A DNA stretch of 64,000 nucleotides from Jejuia algarum (GTDB lineage: Bacteria; Bacteroidota; Bacteroidia; Flavobacteriales; Flavobacteriaceae). The translations under genes were made by a program, and so were the position numbers. The DNA lies in NCBI GenBank assembly GCA_947495775.1, contig CANMAQ010000012.1:62001-126000 (forward strand), given 5' to 3'. The notes under the pieces were generated by a model. It made no database searches. It was not told the origin of the DNA and saw only the letters and a list, made by a program, of their open reading frames with translations. Below, piece after piece: positions 19,001 to 28,004 of the stretch. Within the stretch, counting starts at the first letter, position 1. The number at the start of each line of letters is the position of its first letter.

Positions 19001-19094
19001 CACCATTATTCGCTTAAAAGCAGGTGCTAATAGCATCCGATTAGAAACCACAGGTAAAAGTGGGCCATATATAGACGAGCTGTTTATTGATTAA
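16047..19094 (+). CDS. GH2 glycoside hydrolase, multidomain
   Basis: The 1015-aa product has a signal peptide ending near residue 26 (SFAQ). The order is a GH2 sugar-binding sandwich (WSFILEDD, NVPHDWSFEKG), an Ig-like domain and a TIM barrel. Catalytic residues are intact: acid/base Glu in SLGNETH near 413 and nucleophile Glu in ISTEAPH near 473. A bacterial Ig-like domain follows, then a segment resembling the chitobiase C-terminal domain (FYTTNGDDPETKG near 824) and a final carbohydrate-binding-like sandwich. GH2 covers beta-galactosidase, beta-glucuronidase, beta-mannosidase and others. A beta-glucuronidase role would suit a GlcA polymer, but the activity is not determinable here. Confidence 0.85.
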   Translation: MYKQQFFNLYLSVAIGVLATLSSFAQRVETNFNNHWSFILEDDASFSKETVDVSNWTALNVPHDWSFEKGVRKGGDQGQGGGYHDGGIGWYRKTFTVEKKSLSNITYINFDGVYMNSEVWINGTYLAKRPYGYISFRYDISKHLKAGENTIAVRVDNALEPSARWYHPCGIYAAVKLIEVNPVHFKPNGIFIKTPSITTATATVSIDAEVNGQRKGLAYKVKVISPKGKIINKKQANINGDLNTIELTVAKPQLWSPESPTLYKAITQILDGKKVIDEVHTTFGFKTVKWDTNTGFWLNGENVKLKGVCEHWEGGPVGGAWTKPLLRWKLQSLKAMGINAIRPSHNPTPPMFYDICDEIGLLVMDEIFDGWHKKAPQDYGKQAFDAWWQRDVTEWITRDRNHASIFVWSLGNETHSPIGPELVKFGKQLDPTRLFTSGAGNPEDMDIEGVNGGSETKTFIETKTLEKPFISTEAPHTWQTRGYYRTQTWWRDNELPGTYPLPNLTEKEIFFYEGINPKNWRNRKQSFNSSYDNATVRVSARKYWEVMRDNPWHSGHFRWTGFDYYGEAGLVHGGLPFNLFMGGALDVAGFKKDLFYFYKSQWTKTPMLHMLPHWSHPRMEKGTVIPVWVYSNADEVELFLNGKSLGKDKPGTVWNEMQCEWMVPYEEGTLEAVAYKDGKVIKKTAFTTSKQPSTLQNHIQELEAEDSFTTSYIVSSESLDASGNLYPYGENKVYYAIQGDIKKISMENGNPIDPTSRTKSEYRALFFGKTRLFLRALPDAKNAAILTASILGDKALYISNEITIDVKEIAVLGKKASSKLEVFYTTNGDDPETKGRIYKAPFTITDGTTVKAIVKQNGKVVLTLSEAFGKNEGLFWGDEHSKDLWIGRGVNLSAEDGILKGNAKASREARRFKGSGFVTFENKEGSVEFYQENDGEGGDYSIRLRYMHNNEGQKHPMKLYVNDEYIRTLEFKPTGGWEKEWKFVPTIIRLKAGANSIRLETTGKSGPYIDELFID

Positions 19095-19096
19095 TT

Positions 19097-21211
19097 ATGG
19101 TGCTCAAGTATTTTAAAGCATATGGTATAGGCGTTCTTATTCTTCTCATATTTGGTTGTAATACATCCGATAGGGAGATAAAGCAATTGTACCCAGAAGC
19201 ACTAGCGCAATTGCATGAAAATGTTTTAAACTATTATGTGCAGCACAAAGCAGAACCGCAAACTGTAGACCATCTATTATCCACCTTACAGGAAGACGGT
19301 TCTTGGAATACGATAGACTATAACACCAAAATAAAGAGCGAATGGCCTGTAAAAGACCATTTAAAATACCTGCAAATTTTAGCCATTAGCTATACGTCTA
19401 AAAGTTCAAAATTGTATAAGGATAAAGCGCTTTCAAAAAAAATACACAAAAGCCTAGACTATTGGTTAGATCATGATTTTTTAAGTGCCAATTGGCACGA
19501 TCAACATATTGGGGTGCCTAAATTTTTGCTACCAACACTGTTGCTAATGGAAAGTGAATTGACCAAAACGCAATTCGATAAAGGGATTGAGCTCGCCAAT
19601 CGTGCCAAAATAAAAATGTCTGGGCAAAATAAAGTGTGGTTAGCGACCAATGTACTACTAAAATCCTTGTTATTGCGAGATGTAGAAACTGTAGCCGAGG
19701 CAAGCAAAGCCATTCAAGAAGAATTAAAAGTTTCTAAAAATGTAGGTATTAAAGCCGATTGGTCCTATCACGAACACGGTGCGCAATTGCAATTTGGCAA
19801 TTATGGGCTGTGGTATTTAGAAAATATGATACAATGCTATGCGTTTGTAAATGCGACCCCTTTTCAATTTGAAAAGCATAAAATAGCTACATTAAGAAAT
19901 TACGTTTTAGAAGGGCAACAATGGATATATTGGAACAATTCTTATGGTGTTAGCGCTTTAGGACGACATCTCTACAAAGATGAACAGCAAAAGAAAGCAG
20001 CACGCTTAAAAGTTTGTTTAGAACAGATGAAACAGTTAGATAAGCCTCATGCAAAGGCTTATGATGCAGCTATTAGTAGCACCGTTTTATCAGGAAACAA
20101 GCATTTTTGGGAATCAGATTTTCATGTACACCGTCGTAATGATTTTTACTTTTCTGTTAAAATGAGTTCCAAACGTGTGGTAGGCACAGAGTCGGTAAAC
20201 AGCGAAAATGTACAAGGCTATTATATGGGCGATGGACTCGCCTTATTGTCGGTAAACAACCAGGCCTATCAAAATGTATTTCCATTTTGGGATTGGAAAA
20301 AACTTCCAGGAACAACCATTGCGCAAGACACCGCTAAACTACCTAGTATTAAATTTAGAGATTTTAAAACCAATGGCGTATTTGTTGGTGGCGTTTCTAA
20401 TGGACAAAATGGTATCGCAGTAATGGATTACGATAGAGATGGGCTAAAGGCCAAAAAATCGTGGTTCATGTTTAACGATTTTATTGTGTGTCTGGGAACT
20501 GATATTTCATCAGATAAAAATGCAGAAACCACTACTGCAATTAACCAATCCTTTTTAAAAGGGAATGTTGTTGTTAGTAAAGCAGGTCACATCCAGAAGC
20601 CCATACGTAAACAAAAAAATGCAGCTATAGATTGGGTGTTGCATGATAGCATTGGCTACTTTTTTCCTAAAAATCAAAACACCAATATTGCAACCAATAT
20701 ATTAGTTGGCAGTTGGAATAAGGTGGCAAAACGCTACCGTCCGGTGCTTTTAACAGAGCATATTTTTAAGCTGTGGGTATCCCATGGCACAAGACCTAAA
20801 AATGCAGCCTATACGTATATTTTAGTGCCAAATGCATCAGAAGAAAAAATGATGAATTTGCATGAAAACCATCCTTTCAAAATTGTGAATACAGCGGTAT
20901 TTCAGTCGGTCGAAAGTGTGGACCAAACATTAGCAGGAATGGTTTTTTATAAAAAAGGCAATTCAAAACTTAAAGGAGGACTTGCTGTAGATCACCCTTG
21001 CGTGCTTTTATTAGAAGAAAAAACAGACCATTTACAATTGACAGTTAGCGATCCCGCACAAATTTTAAAAACGGTAAAAGTAACGTTACAAGGACATTAT
21101 ACCACAATAAATAGCACTTACCACAATGGTAAAACCCAGTTAAACGTTGCATTGCCCCAAGGAGAGCATGCAGGGGAATCCGTTGTATTGGCATTAGAAC
21201 GTAACAAATAG
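19097..21211 (+). CDS. PL8-family polysaccharide lyase, lipoprotein
   Basis: The 704-aa product fits the hyaluronate/chondroitin AC/xanthan lyase family: a helical incomplete toroid (about 30-330) followed by beta-sandwich domains. Catalytic residues typical of PL8 are all visible: Asn in SGQNKVW near 178, His in YHEHG near 227, Tyr in GNYG near 236 and Arg in LGRHLY near 288. HRRNDFYFSVKMSS near 347 marks the start of the central beta domain. The lipobox FGC falls near residue 17. It starts two bases after the GH2 stop. PL8 enzymes cleave 1,4-linked glycosidic bonds to glucuronate. Activity on an algal rhamno-glucuronan would be new to me for this family, and the substrate is inferred from context. 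Confidence 0.82.
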   Translation: MVLKYFKAYGIGVLILLIFGCNTSDREIKQLYPEALAQLHENVLNYYVQHKAEPQTVDHLLSTLQEDGSWNTIDYNTKIKSEWPVKDHLKYLQILAISYTSKSSKLYKDKALSKKIHKSLDYWLDHDFLSANWHDQHIGVPKFLLPTLLLMESELTKTQFDKGIELANRAKIKMSGQNKVWLATNVLLKSLLLRDVETVAEASKAIQEELKVSKNVGIKADWSYHEHGAQLQFGNYGLWYLENMIQCYAFVNATPFQFEKHKIATLRNYVLEGQQWIYWNNSYGVSALGRHLYKDEQQKKAARLKVCLEQMKQLDKPHAKAYDAAISSTVLSGNKHFWESDFHVHRRNDFYFSVKMSSKRVVGTESVNSENVQGYYMGDGLALLSVNNQAYQNVFPFWDWKKLPGTTIAQDTAKLPSIKFRDFKTNGVFVGGVSNGQNGIAVMDYDRDGLKAKKSWFMFNDFIVCLGTDISSDKNAETTTAINQSFLKGNVVVSKAGHIQKPIRKQKNAAIDWVLHDSIGYFFPKNQNTNIATNILVGSWNKVAKRYRPVLLTEHIFKLWVSHGTRPKNAAYTYILVPNASEEKMMNLHENHPFKIVNTAVFQSVESVDQTLAGMVFYKKGNSKLKGGLAVDHPCVLLLEEKTDHLQLTVSDPAQILKTVKVTLQGHYTTINSTYHNGKTQLNVALPQGEHAGESVVLALERNK

Positions 21212-21235
21212 ATTAGAATTAGTAGATTATATAAA

Positions 21236-24200
21236 ATGAAAACACAAACCATCACATTCTTACATGTTATTTTTATCTGTATGTTAGTGACATTCAGTTT
21301 ACAAGCTCAGGATAAAAGGGCGGAAGTTGAGCAGTTAAAAACTCACGATTTGGTATACGGCTTTAAAAACCCTTCAAATGCGGTAAAACCAAAAACATGG
21401 ATGCATGTTATGAGTGGTAATATGACCAAAGCGGGATTGACTAAAGATTTAGAAGCCATGGCTCAAGTTGGTATTGGAGGAATTATCTTGTTTAATGTCA
21501 CCCATTATGTACCAAAAGGCAACACGATTTTTAATTCGCCAGAGCATATAGAAATGACCGCTTTTGCGGCGGCGGAGTGCGAAAGGTTAGGGTTGAGTTT
21601 TGGCGTGCATAACTGTGATGGTTGGACCTCTAGTGGAGGACCTTGGGTAACACCCGAAAATGCCATGAAACGTGTCACTTATACCCAAACGGTTACCAAA
21701 GGTGGCAAATTAAATTTGCAATTGCCACAACCCTCGCAGCGCGGTGGCTTTTACAAAGATGTTGCTGTAATTGCCTATCCTGCTTTGGAGGCCGATATAC
21801 AAGACTTAGAAAACAAACCCACATTAAGCAGTTCTCAAAAAGGACTTGATTTAGAACTGCTTACAGATCAAAAAATAGATAAAGACCTTTACTTGGATGC
21901 CACGCAGAAGAAGCCGCAGTGGATTGATTTTACATACGACAAGCCGTTTACCTTAAATACCCTAAATATAAGTTTATACCAACCTCCAAGAAAAAAGGGA
22001 ACGATTCATTTAATGACGTCAGAAGATGGTATCAATTACAAAAAAGTAAGACAAATAAAGCCTATGCCTATCGTAAAGTACGAGCGGGCTGTAGAGCTGG
22101 CTTTTAATGGTGTTAAGTCACGTTTTTTCAGAATTGTTTCAGAAGTACCTTTACAACCTACAGAAATAACATTAAGTAATTTAAAACAGATCAATAAAAC
22201 CTTGGCAAGAACCTCTTTGTTTAAAATAGAGAATCACAAAATGCCAAAAATTAAAACCGTAGACCAATCGCATATCATACCCAAAAAGAGCATTATTAAT
22301 ATCACAAATGCGATGGATGCGAATGGGCATTTAACAACAGAATTACCTAAAGGAAACTGGACGATCATGCGTTTTGGGTACACTATTACCGCTGCTTTTA
22401 ATGTGCCTGCTTCAGATGAAGGTACAGGGTGGGAAGTGGATAAAATGAGTAAGCCCGCCTTTAAAGCTTTTTACGAGGGCTACGTAAGAAATACCATTGC
22501 AGCATCAAAAAAAGTGGCACCAAATGCTTTGCAATATATAGAAATTGATAGTTATGAAGTAGGTGGCCAAAATTGGACAAGTGGCTATGAAAATGGTTTT
22601 AAAAATGAATTGGGCTACGATGTGCTACCATTTTTACCACTTTATGCTGGTAAATATGTAGAAGATGCCGAAACCAGTGATCGCGTATTATGGGACATAC
22701 GCAACTTTAATAGCAAAATGATTACCGAAAATTATTTTGATTATTTTACAGAACTATGTCATGAAGATGGATTAATAAGTTATGTAGAGCCCTATAGTTT
22801 CAATGGTGATTTTAACGAACTCGATGCAGCTAAAAAAGTAGACATTACCATGGGAGAGTTCTGGATGCATCAACGTTTTCAAGCCGGAACAGCAGTATCT
22901 GGCGCTCGTATTTATGGCAAGAATATAGTTTCTGCCGAAGCGTTTTCTGCCCGCCCAGAAATCAACTGGAAAGGCCACCCAGGAAGTCTAAAGTTAACAG
23001 GAGATAAGGCGTGGACCTTAGGGATTAATGAATTTATGTTTCACCGTTTTGCGCACCAAGCCAATACCCATGTTAAGCCCGGCATGACAATGAGCCAATG
23101 GGGATCGCATATAGACCGTACGCAAACGTGGTGGTATAATGCAGGTAAGGCATGGTTTAAATATTTAGCACGAGGTCAATACTTATTACGCCAAGGGAAT
23201 CCCGTTTCAGATTTACTTGTTTTTGTAGGAGATGGTTCGCCAAATTCAATTATTAAAGCGCATAGGTTTCAACCAAGGCTTCCTAAACATATTAATTTTG
23301 ATTGCATCAATACAGATGCATTGGTGCATAGAATACAGGTTAAAAATTCTAAAATGGTATTGCCTAATGGAATAAGCTATCATGTATTATACCTTAAAAA
23401 TACAAAGCAAATTAAATGGTCTACACTACAACGCATTGCAGAATTGGCCAACGAGGGTGTTGTAATTGTAGGGAATAAACCAGAAGCCTTAGGAGGCTAT
23501 GCTGTAACTGCTGCCGATAAGGCAAAATTCACCAGCTTAGTCAATACCATTTGGGAGCAACCAACAACGCATTTGCCTAAGGATTGGGATACCATTTTTA
23601 AAGCACATCACATTCCCAAAGATCTTTACATAGAAGATGGAACAGCTATTAATTACATCCATAGGAAAACGAAAACTGAAGACATCTATTTTTTCTATAA
23701 TCCAGAACAAAACGCCAAAAGTTACAGTTGCACATTTAATGTTACTGGCAAAATACCGGAGTTGTGGAACCAAACAACAGGAGAGATTACTAAACTTGCC
23801 ACATATGTAGAAGAAGACGGTAAAACAAAAGCGTTAATCCATTTGCCAAAAGAAGGCTCTATATTTGTGGTATTTAGAGAAAAATCTTCAGGAGTACGCT
23901 CTGTAAAACCAGAAGCCTTTAAAACGCAACATCATATTAAAAGTTATTTATCGGAAGAAAACGTATTGCATTTTGAAGTTGAAAAAGCGGGCGATTACGC
24001 CGTAGCTTTAAGTGATGGAACTACCGTAGCTATTTCAGAAAAAGAGGTGCCAAAGGCTATAGAGATTACAGGAGATTGGAAGGTGACGTTTCCAGATGTT
24101 AAGTCCGATAAGAAAACATATACCTTTCCTAAACTTATCGATTGGACGTCTCATGCCAATGAAGGTATTAAATATTATTCAGGTACAGCCCTATATTCCA

Positions 24201-24613
24201 ATACATTTCGTGTTCAAAAATCACATCTTAAAAAGGACATTAAAATGACCTTAGATTTAGGGGAGGTAAACATTGCAGCTAAAGTTATTATTAATGGAAA
24301 AGAGGTTGGTATTAGCTGGAAAGCACCGCATACCTTAGAGGTGTCATCGTATATCGTAAAGGGAGAAAATAACATCACTATAGAAACGACAAACCAATGG
24401 ACCAATAGGCTTATTGGAGATGAAAATTTCCCTAAAGAAACAACCTATAGCAGGCGTCATATGCCAGAGTGGTATTTAAACAATGAACCACCACCGCTAA
24501 AGCAGCGTTCAACATTTACAACCTTTCCGTTTTACAAAAAAGGAGACCCTACTATTCCTGCGGGATTATTAGGACCTGTACGCCTAAAAAGCACAAAAAT
24601 TATTAAAAAATAG
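21236..24613 (+). CDS. GH106 alpha-L-rhamnosidase (tandem copy 1)
   Basis: The 1125-aa product has a signal peptide ending near residue 25 (SLQAQ). The family opening is seen in WMHVMSGNMTKAGLTKDLEAM near 56-76 and CDGWTSSGGPW near 130. A discoidin-like carbohydrate-binding insert spans roughly 215-310. Candidate catalytic acids lie in EIDSYEVGGQNW near 436-447, YVEPYSF, MGEFW and SAEAFS. The C-terminal domain is a galactose-binding sandwich ending WTNRLIGDE. GH106 is a calcium-dependent alpha-rhamnosidase family that inverts configuration (family knowledge). Copies 2 and 3 follow with gaps of 12 and 10 bp. Confidence 0.85.
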   Translation: MKTQTITFLHVIFICMLVTFSLQAQDKRAEVEQLKTHDLVYGFKNPSNAVKPKTWMHVMSGNMTKAGLTKDLEAMAQVGIGGIILFNVTHYVPKGNTIFNSPEHIEMTAFAAAECERLGLSFGVHNCDGWTSSGGPWVTPENAMKRVTYTQTVTKGGKLNLQLPQPSQRGGFYKDVAVIAYPALEADIQDLENKPTLSSSQKGLDLELLTDQKIDKDLYLDATQKKPQWIDFTYDKPFTLNTLNISLYQPPRKKGTIHLMTSEDGINYKKVRQIKPMPIVKYERAVELAFNGVKSRFFRIVSEVPLQPTEITLSNLKQINKTLARTSLFKIENHKMPKIKTVDQSHIIPKKSIINITNAMDANGHLTTELPKGNWTIMRFGYTITAAFNVPASDEGTGWEVDKMSKPAFKAFYEGYVRNTIAASKKVAPNALQYIEIDSYEVGGQNWTSGYENGFKNELGYDVLPFLPLYAGKYVEDAETSDRVLWDIRNFNSKMITENYFDYFTELCHEDGLISYVEPYSFNGDFNELDAAKKVDITMGEFWMHQRFQAGTAVSGARIYGKNIVSAEAFSARPEINWKGHPGSLKLTGDKAWTLGINEFMFHRFAHQANTHVKPGMTMSQWGSHIDRTQTWWYNAGKAWFKYLARGQYLLRQGNPVSDLLVFVGDGSPNSIIKAHRFQPRLPKHINFDCINTDALVHRIQVKNSKMVLPNGISYHVLYLKNTKQIKWSTLQRIAELANEGVVIVGNKPEALGGYAVTAADKAKFTSLVNTIWEQPTTHLPKDWDTIFKAHHIPKDLYIEDGTAINYIHRKTKTEDIYFFYNPEQNAKSYSCTFNVTGKIPELWNQTTGEITKLATYVEEDGKTKALIHLPKEGSIFVVFREKSSGVRSVKPEAFKTQHHIKSYLSEENVLHFEVEKAGDYAVALSDGTTVAISEKEVPKAIEITGDWKVTFPDVKSDKKTYTFPKLIDWTSHANEGIKYYSGTALYSNTFRVQKSHLKKDIKMTLDLGEVNIAAKVIINGKEVGISWKAPHTLEVSSYIVKGENNITIETTNQWTNRLIGDENFPKETTYSRRHMPEWYLNNEPPPLKQRSTFTTFPFYKKGDPTIPAGLLGPVRLKSTKIIKK

Positions 24614-24625
24614 AACTTTAAAATT

Positions 24626-27600
24626 ATGATAAAAAAGTATCTGTTATGGAGTCTGCTCTTTGCTGTAGCCATTGGCTTTGGACAAAAGCCAGCAACGACA
24701 GGCCATCTTGAATCAGGCTTTATCAATCCGCCTCAGGACTCAAAACCACGCACCTGGTACCATGTGAATAGCGATAACATGTCTAAAGCAGGATTTACAA
24801 AAGATTTAAAAGCCATAAAGGATGCTGGCATAGGCGGTATTTTGGTATTTAACGTGTCTATGGGCTTACCAGAAGGCGATGTAACGTACAATTCGCAAGA
24901 ACACCGCGATATTTTAACGCATGCAGCCAAAGAGTGTGAAGCCTTGGAACTAAGTTTTGGGGTACACAATTGCGATGGGTGGACCTCTAGCGGAGGACCT
25001 TGGGTAACACCAGAACACGCTATGAAGGTGGTGGTGCACAGCAGCCAAATTGTAAAAGGTGGAAAACAAGTTACATTACAACTTGCACAACCACCAGCAC
25101 GACATGATTTTTATAAGGATATTGCTGTAGTGGCTTATCCAACCTTAGAAACCGAACTTATAGATGCCAGTGCAGCGCCAAAAATCACAACATCAAGTGC
25201 AACCTTTGATATCGCCTTAGCGACCGACGGTAAAACAACAACCCTATCAGATTTAAAACCTAAGGAATGGGTGCAATACGATTACGGAAAAGCGCATGCC
25301 ATACAATCGATGTCGCTATTTTTTAACAAACGTAAAGGCACCGTTACCCTTTTAAAATCTAACGATGGTGTAAATTTCACCAAAGCACATACCACTAAAT
25401 TACAGCGTATAGGAAAGGACGAATGTTATGTGAAAGATCATTTTAAACCTATCACAGCACGTTACTTCAGACTGCAAACCGATTTTGATGCAGGTATTTA
25501 TGAGATGCAGCTTTCTGCAAATTATACCTTAGGCAATGAACTGGAATTTACGTCTTACCGAAAAAATAAAAGACCACTGGGCAATCCAAACGCCAAAGAC
25601 TTTATTAAAAAAGACGACATCATTGTTCTGACCAATAAAATGAATACTTCAGGTCAATTAAAAGCAAAATTACCCAAAGGGAATTGGACGGTTATGCGTT
25701 TTGGATATACGGCTTCTGGTGCTACAAACGAACCTGCTTCTGATGCTGGAACAGGATTAGAAATCGATAAATTTAGCCGTAAAGCCTTAAAAATACACTA
25801 CGATGCCTTTGTTGGTGAATTGGTAAAACAAGCTAAAATAGATGCGCCTAATGCCTTGCAGTATGTAGAGATTGATAGTTATGAGGTAGGCCCTCAAAAC
25901 TGGACGGACGGTATGGAAAAGACCTTTAAAAAGACCTATAATTACGATTTTGTACCGTTTTTACCCTTGTTTGCAGGGAAATATGTTGAAGACCTTCCCA
26001 CAATTGATGGCGTCTTTTGGGATATGAAACGTTTGGTAAGCGATCTAATGGTTACCAATTATTTCGATTATTTTACCGAACTATGCCATGAAGATGGTCT
26101 GTTATCTTATATTGAACCTTATGGTTTTGTAGGTCCTTTTAACAGCTTAGATGCAGGGCGAAATGCCGATATTCCTATGGGCGAATTTTGGTTAGGCAAA
26201 CCCAATAAGCACAAAAGAGCCGCCGTATCTTCGGGACATATATATGGTAAAAATGTAATTTCGGCAGAAGCCTTTACCAGTACCAAATTAAATTGGAGTT
26301 TTCATCCCGCTTTAGCCAAACAAAAGGGCGATTACGAGTGGACAAACGGTATTAACGAATACATGTTTCACCGTTTTGCACACCAATCCAACACCCATGT
26401 AGAACCAGGCATGTCTATGAGTTTTGTAGGCTCTCACATAGACCGTACCCAAACTTGGTGGGACAATGCAGGCCCAGAATGGATCCGTTATTTGGCACGA
26501 GGTTCCTATATGTTACGACAGGGAAATCCTGTGGTAGACCTCTTGGTATTTGTTGGCGATAGAGCGCCCAACCATGTCATTCACCCAAAACAACTCAAAC
26601 CACAATTGCCAGCAGCGTATAAATACGATTGTGTAAATGCTGAGGTTATTATTAATCGTTTAACGATAGACAATGGAAAATTAAAATTACCTAATGGCAT
26701 TAGTTATAACGCTCTGGTATTACCAAAGCTACAGGCGATGAGTTTAGAGACATTACGCGGACTTGAAAAATTAGCAACACAAGGGGCTTTAATTATAGGC
26801 CAAAAGCCAAAGCAATTAGGGGGCTATGTTCGTACCGCCGCAATGCAAGCAGAATTTGAAAGCCTAGTAGCGGCAATTTGGTCCAGTAAAACGACCTATA
26901 GTACTTACGAATGGGAACGTATATTTAAGGCGAATAACATCAAAAAAGACCTTATCGTTAAAGGACAACCCGATTTTAATTACTACCACAGACGTACCGA
27001 GAATGAAGATATTTATTTCATTTACAATCATAATTTAACCGAATCTGAAACGCTAGAATGCAGTTTTTTAGTAAACGGAAAAGTACCAGAATTATGGAAA
27101 AGTACCAGTGGAGAAATTGTTGAATTGGCAGCCTATTCTCATAAAGCGGGGAGAACAGAGGTATCAATTCATCTAAAACCTCAAGAATCGGTGTTTGTGG
27201 TGTTTAAAAAATCATCAAAAGGAGCAACTCAAATTACTGCTGTAGAAACAACGGCTTCAAAGCCACCTTTATTTTCAATACATCAAAATAATCAAAAATT
27301 GAAGATGAAAGTTTTCGAAAACGGCAACTATTCAAGCTTAATCAATACGACTGAAAAATGGAATATAAACGTTACCGATTTACCAAAACCTATAGCTATT
27401 GCTAACGAGTGGACCATCGATTTCCGTGAAGAAGACCATCACAAAGCGCAGTTAAAAACCAATACCTTATTGGATTGGACAACCCATAGGGACGAAGGTA
27501 TTAAACACTATTCGGGAACAGCCATTTATAGTACCAAGTTTAATGTAAAAAAAGGCCTGTTGAAAGCAGACCGACACTTTACGCTAAATCTTGGCGAGGT

Positions 27601-27994
27601 TCATGTTATTGCAGAAGTCACGCTTAACGGAAAGCCTATAGGCGTAAGCTGGTTAGCCCCTTACAGTCTAGACGTTACAGCAGCATTACAAGAAGGCGAA
27701 AACGAATTGGTAATTGCGGTAACCAACCAATGGACCAACCGTTTAATAGGCGATGAAAAATTACCCAACCAAACGGGATACGATATCAGGAGAAATAAAC
27801 GTGGTTTTGGCCCTTCTAATTTTAGAGGAGATATGGTAAAAATGCCAGAATGGTTCAGACACAATAAACCACTTCCAGAAGGCCCTAGAACAACCTTTAG
27901 TGCGTATTCGTTTCAAAAAGCGACCGATAAATTACTACCCGCAGGTTTGTTAGGCCCTGTAAGCATTACAACCTCAAAAATAATAACAAAATAA
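24626..27994 (+). CDS. GH106 alpha-L-rhamnosidase (tandem copy 2)
   Basis: The 1122-aa product has the same domain order as copy 1, including the discoidin-like insert before the catalytic core. A signal peptide ends near residue 19 (GFGQK). Core motifs are HNCDGWTSSGGPW, EIDSYEVGPQNW near 415-426, YIEPYGF, PMGEFW and SAEAFTS. The C-terminal sandwich carries NQWTNRLIGDE. It differs from copy 1 at the C-terminus by a longer RRNKRGFGPSNFRGD insertion. The GH106 assignment is firm. Whether it takes sulfated or desulfated rhamnose, or which linkage, cannot be told. Confidence 0.85.
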   Translation: MIKKYLLWSLLFAVAIGFGQKPATTGHLESGFINPPQDSKPRTWYHVNSDNMSKAGFTKDLKAIKDAGIGGILVFNVSMGLPEGDVTYNSQEHRDILTHAAKECEALELSFGVHNCDGWTSSGGPWVTPEHAMKVVVHSSQIVKGGKQVTLQLAQPPARHDFYKDIAVVAYPTLETELIDASAAPKITTSSATFDIALATDGKTTTLSDLKPKEWVQYDYGKAHAIQSMSLFFNKRKGTVTLLKSNDGVNFTKAHTTKLQRIGKDECYVKDHFKPITARYFRLQTDFDAGIYEMQLSANYTLGNELEFTSYRKNKRPLGNPNAKDFIKKDDIIVLTNKMNTSGQLKAKLPKGNWTVMRFGYTASGATNEPASDAGTGLEIDKFSRKALKIHYDAFVGELVKQAKIDAPNALQYVEIDSYEVGPQNWTDGMEKTFKKTYNYDFVPFLPLFAGKYVEDLPTIDGVFWDMKRLVSDLMVTNYFDYFTELCHEDGLLSYIEPYGFVGPFNSLDAGRNADIPMGEFWLGKPNKHKRAAVSSGHIYGKNVISAEAFTSTKLNWSFHPALAKQKGDYEWTNGINEYMFHRFAHQSNTHVEPGMSMSFVGSHIDRTQTWWDNAGPEWIRYLARGSYMLRQGNPVVDLLVFVGDRAPNHVIHPKQLKPQLPAAYKYDCVNAEVIINRLTIDNGKLKLPNGISYNALVLPKLQAMSLETLRGLEKLATQGALIIGQKPKQLGGYVRTAAMQAEFESLVAAIWSSKTTYSTYEWERIFKANNIKKDLIVKGQPDFNYYHRRTENEDIYFIYNHNLTESETLECSFLVNGKVPELWKSTSGEIVELAAYSHKAGRTEVSIHLKPQESVFVVFKKSSKGATQITAVETTASKPPLFSIHQNNQKLKMKVFENGNYSSLINTTEKWNINVTDLPKPIAIANEWTIDFREEDHHKAQLKTNTLLDWTTHRDEGIKHYSGTAIYSTKFNVKKGLLKADRHFTLNLGEVHVIAEVTLNGKPIGVSWLAPYSLDVTAALQEGENELVIAVTNQWTNRLIGDEKLPNQTGYDIRRNKRGFGPSNFRGDMVKMPEWFRHNKPLPEGPRTTFSAYSFQKATDKLLPAGLLGPVSITTSKIITK

Positions 27995-28004
27995 GGTGTC
28001 GATT

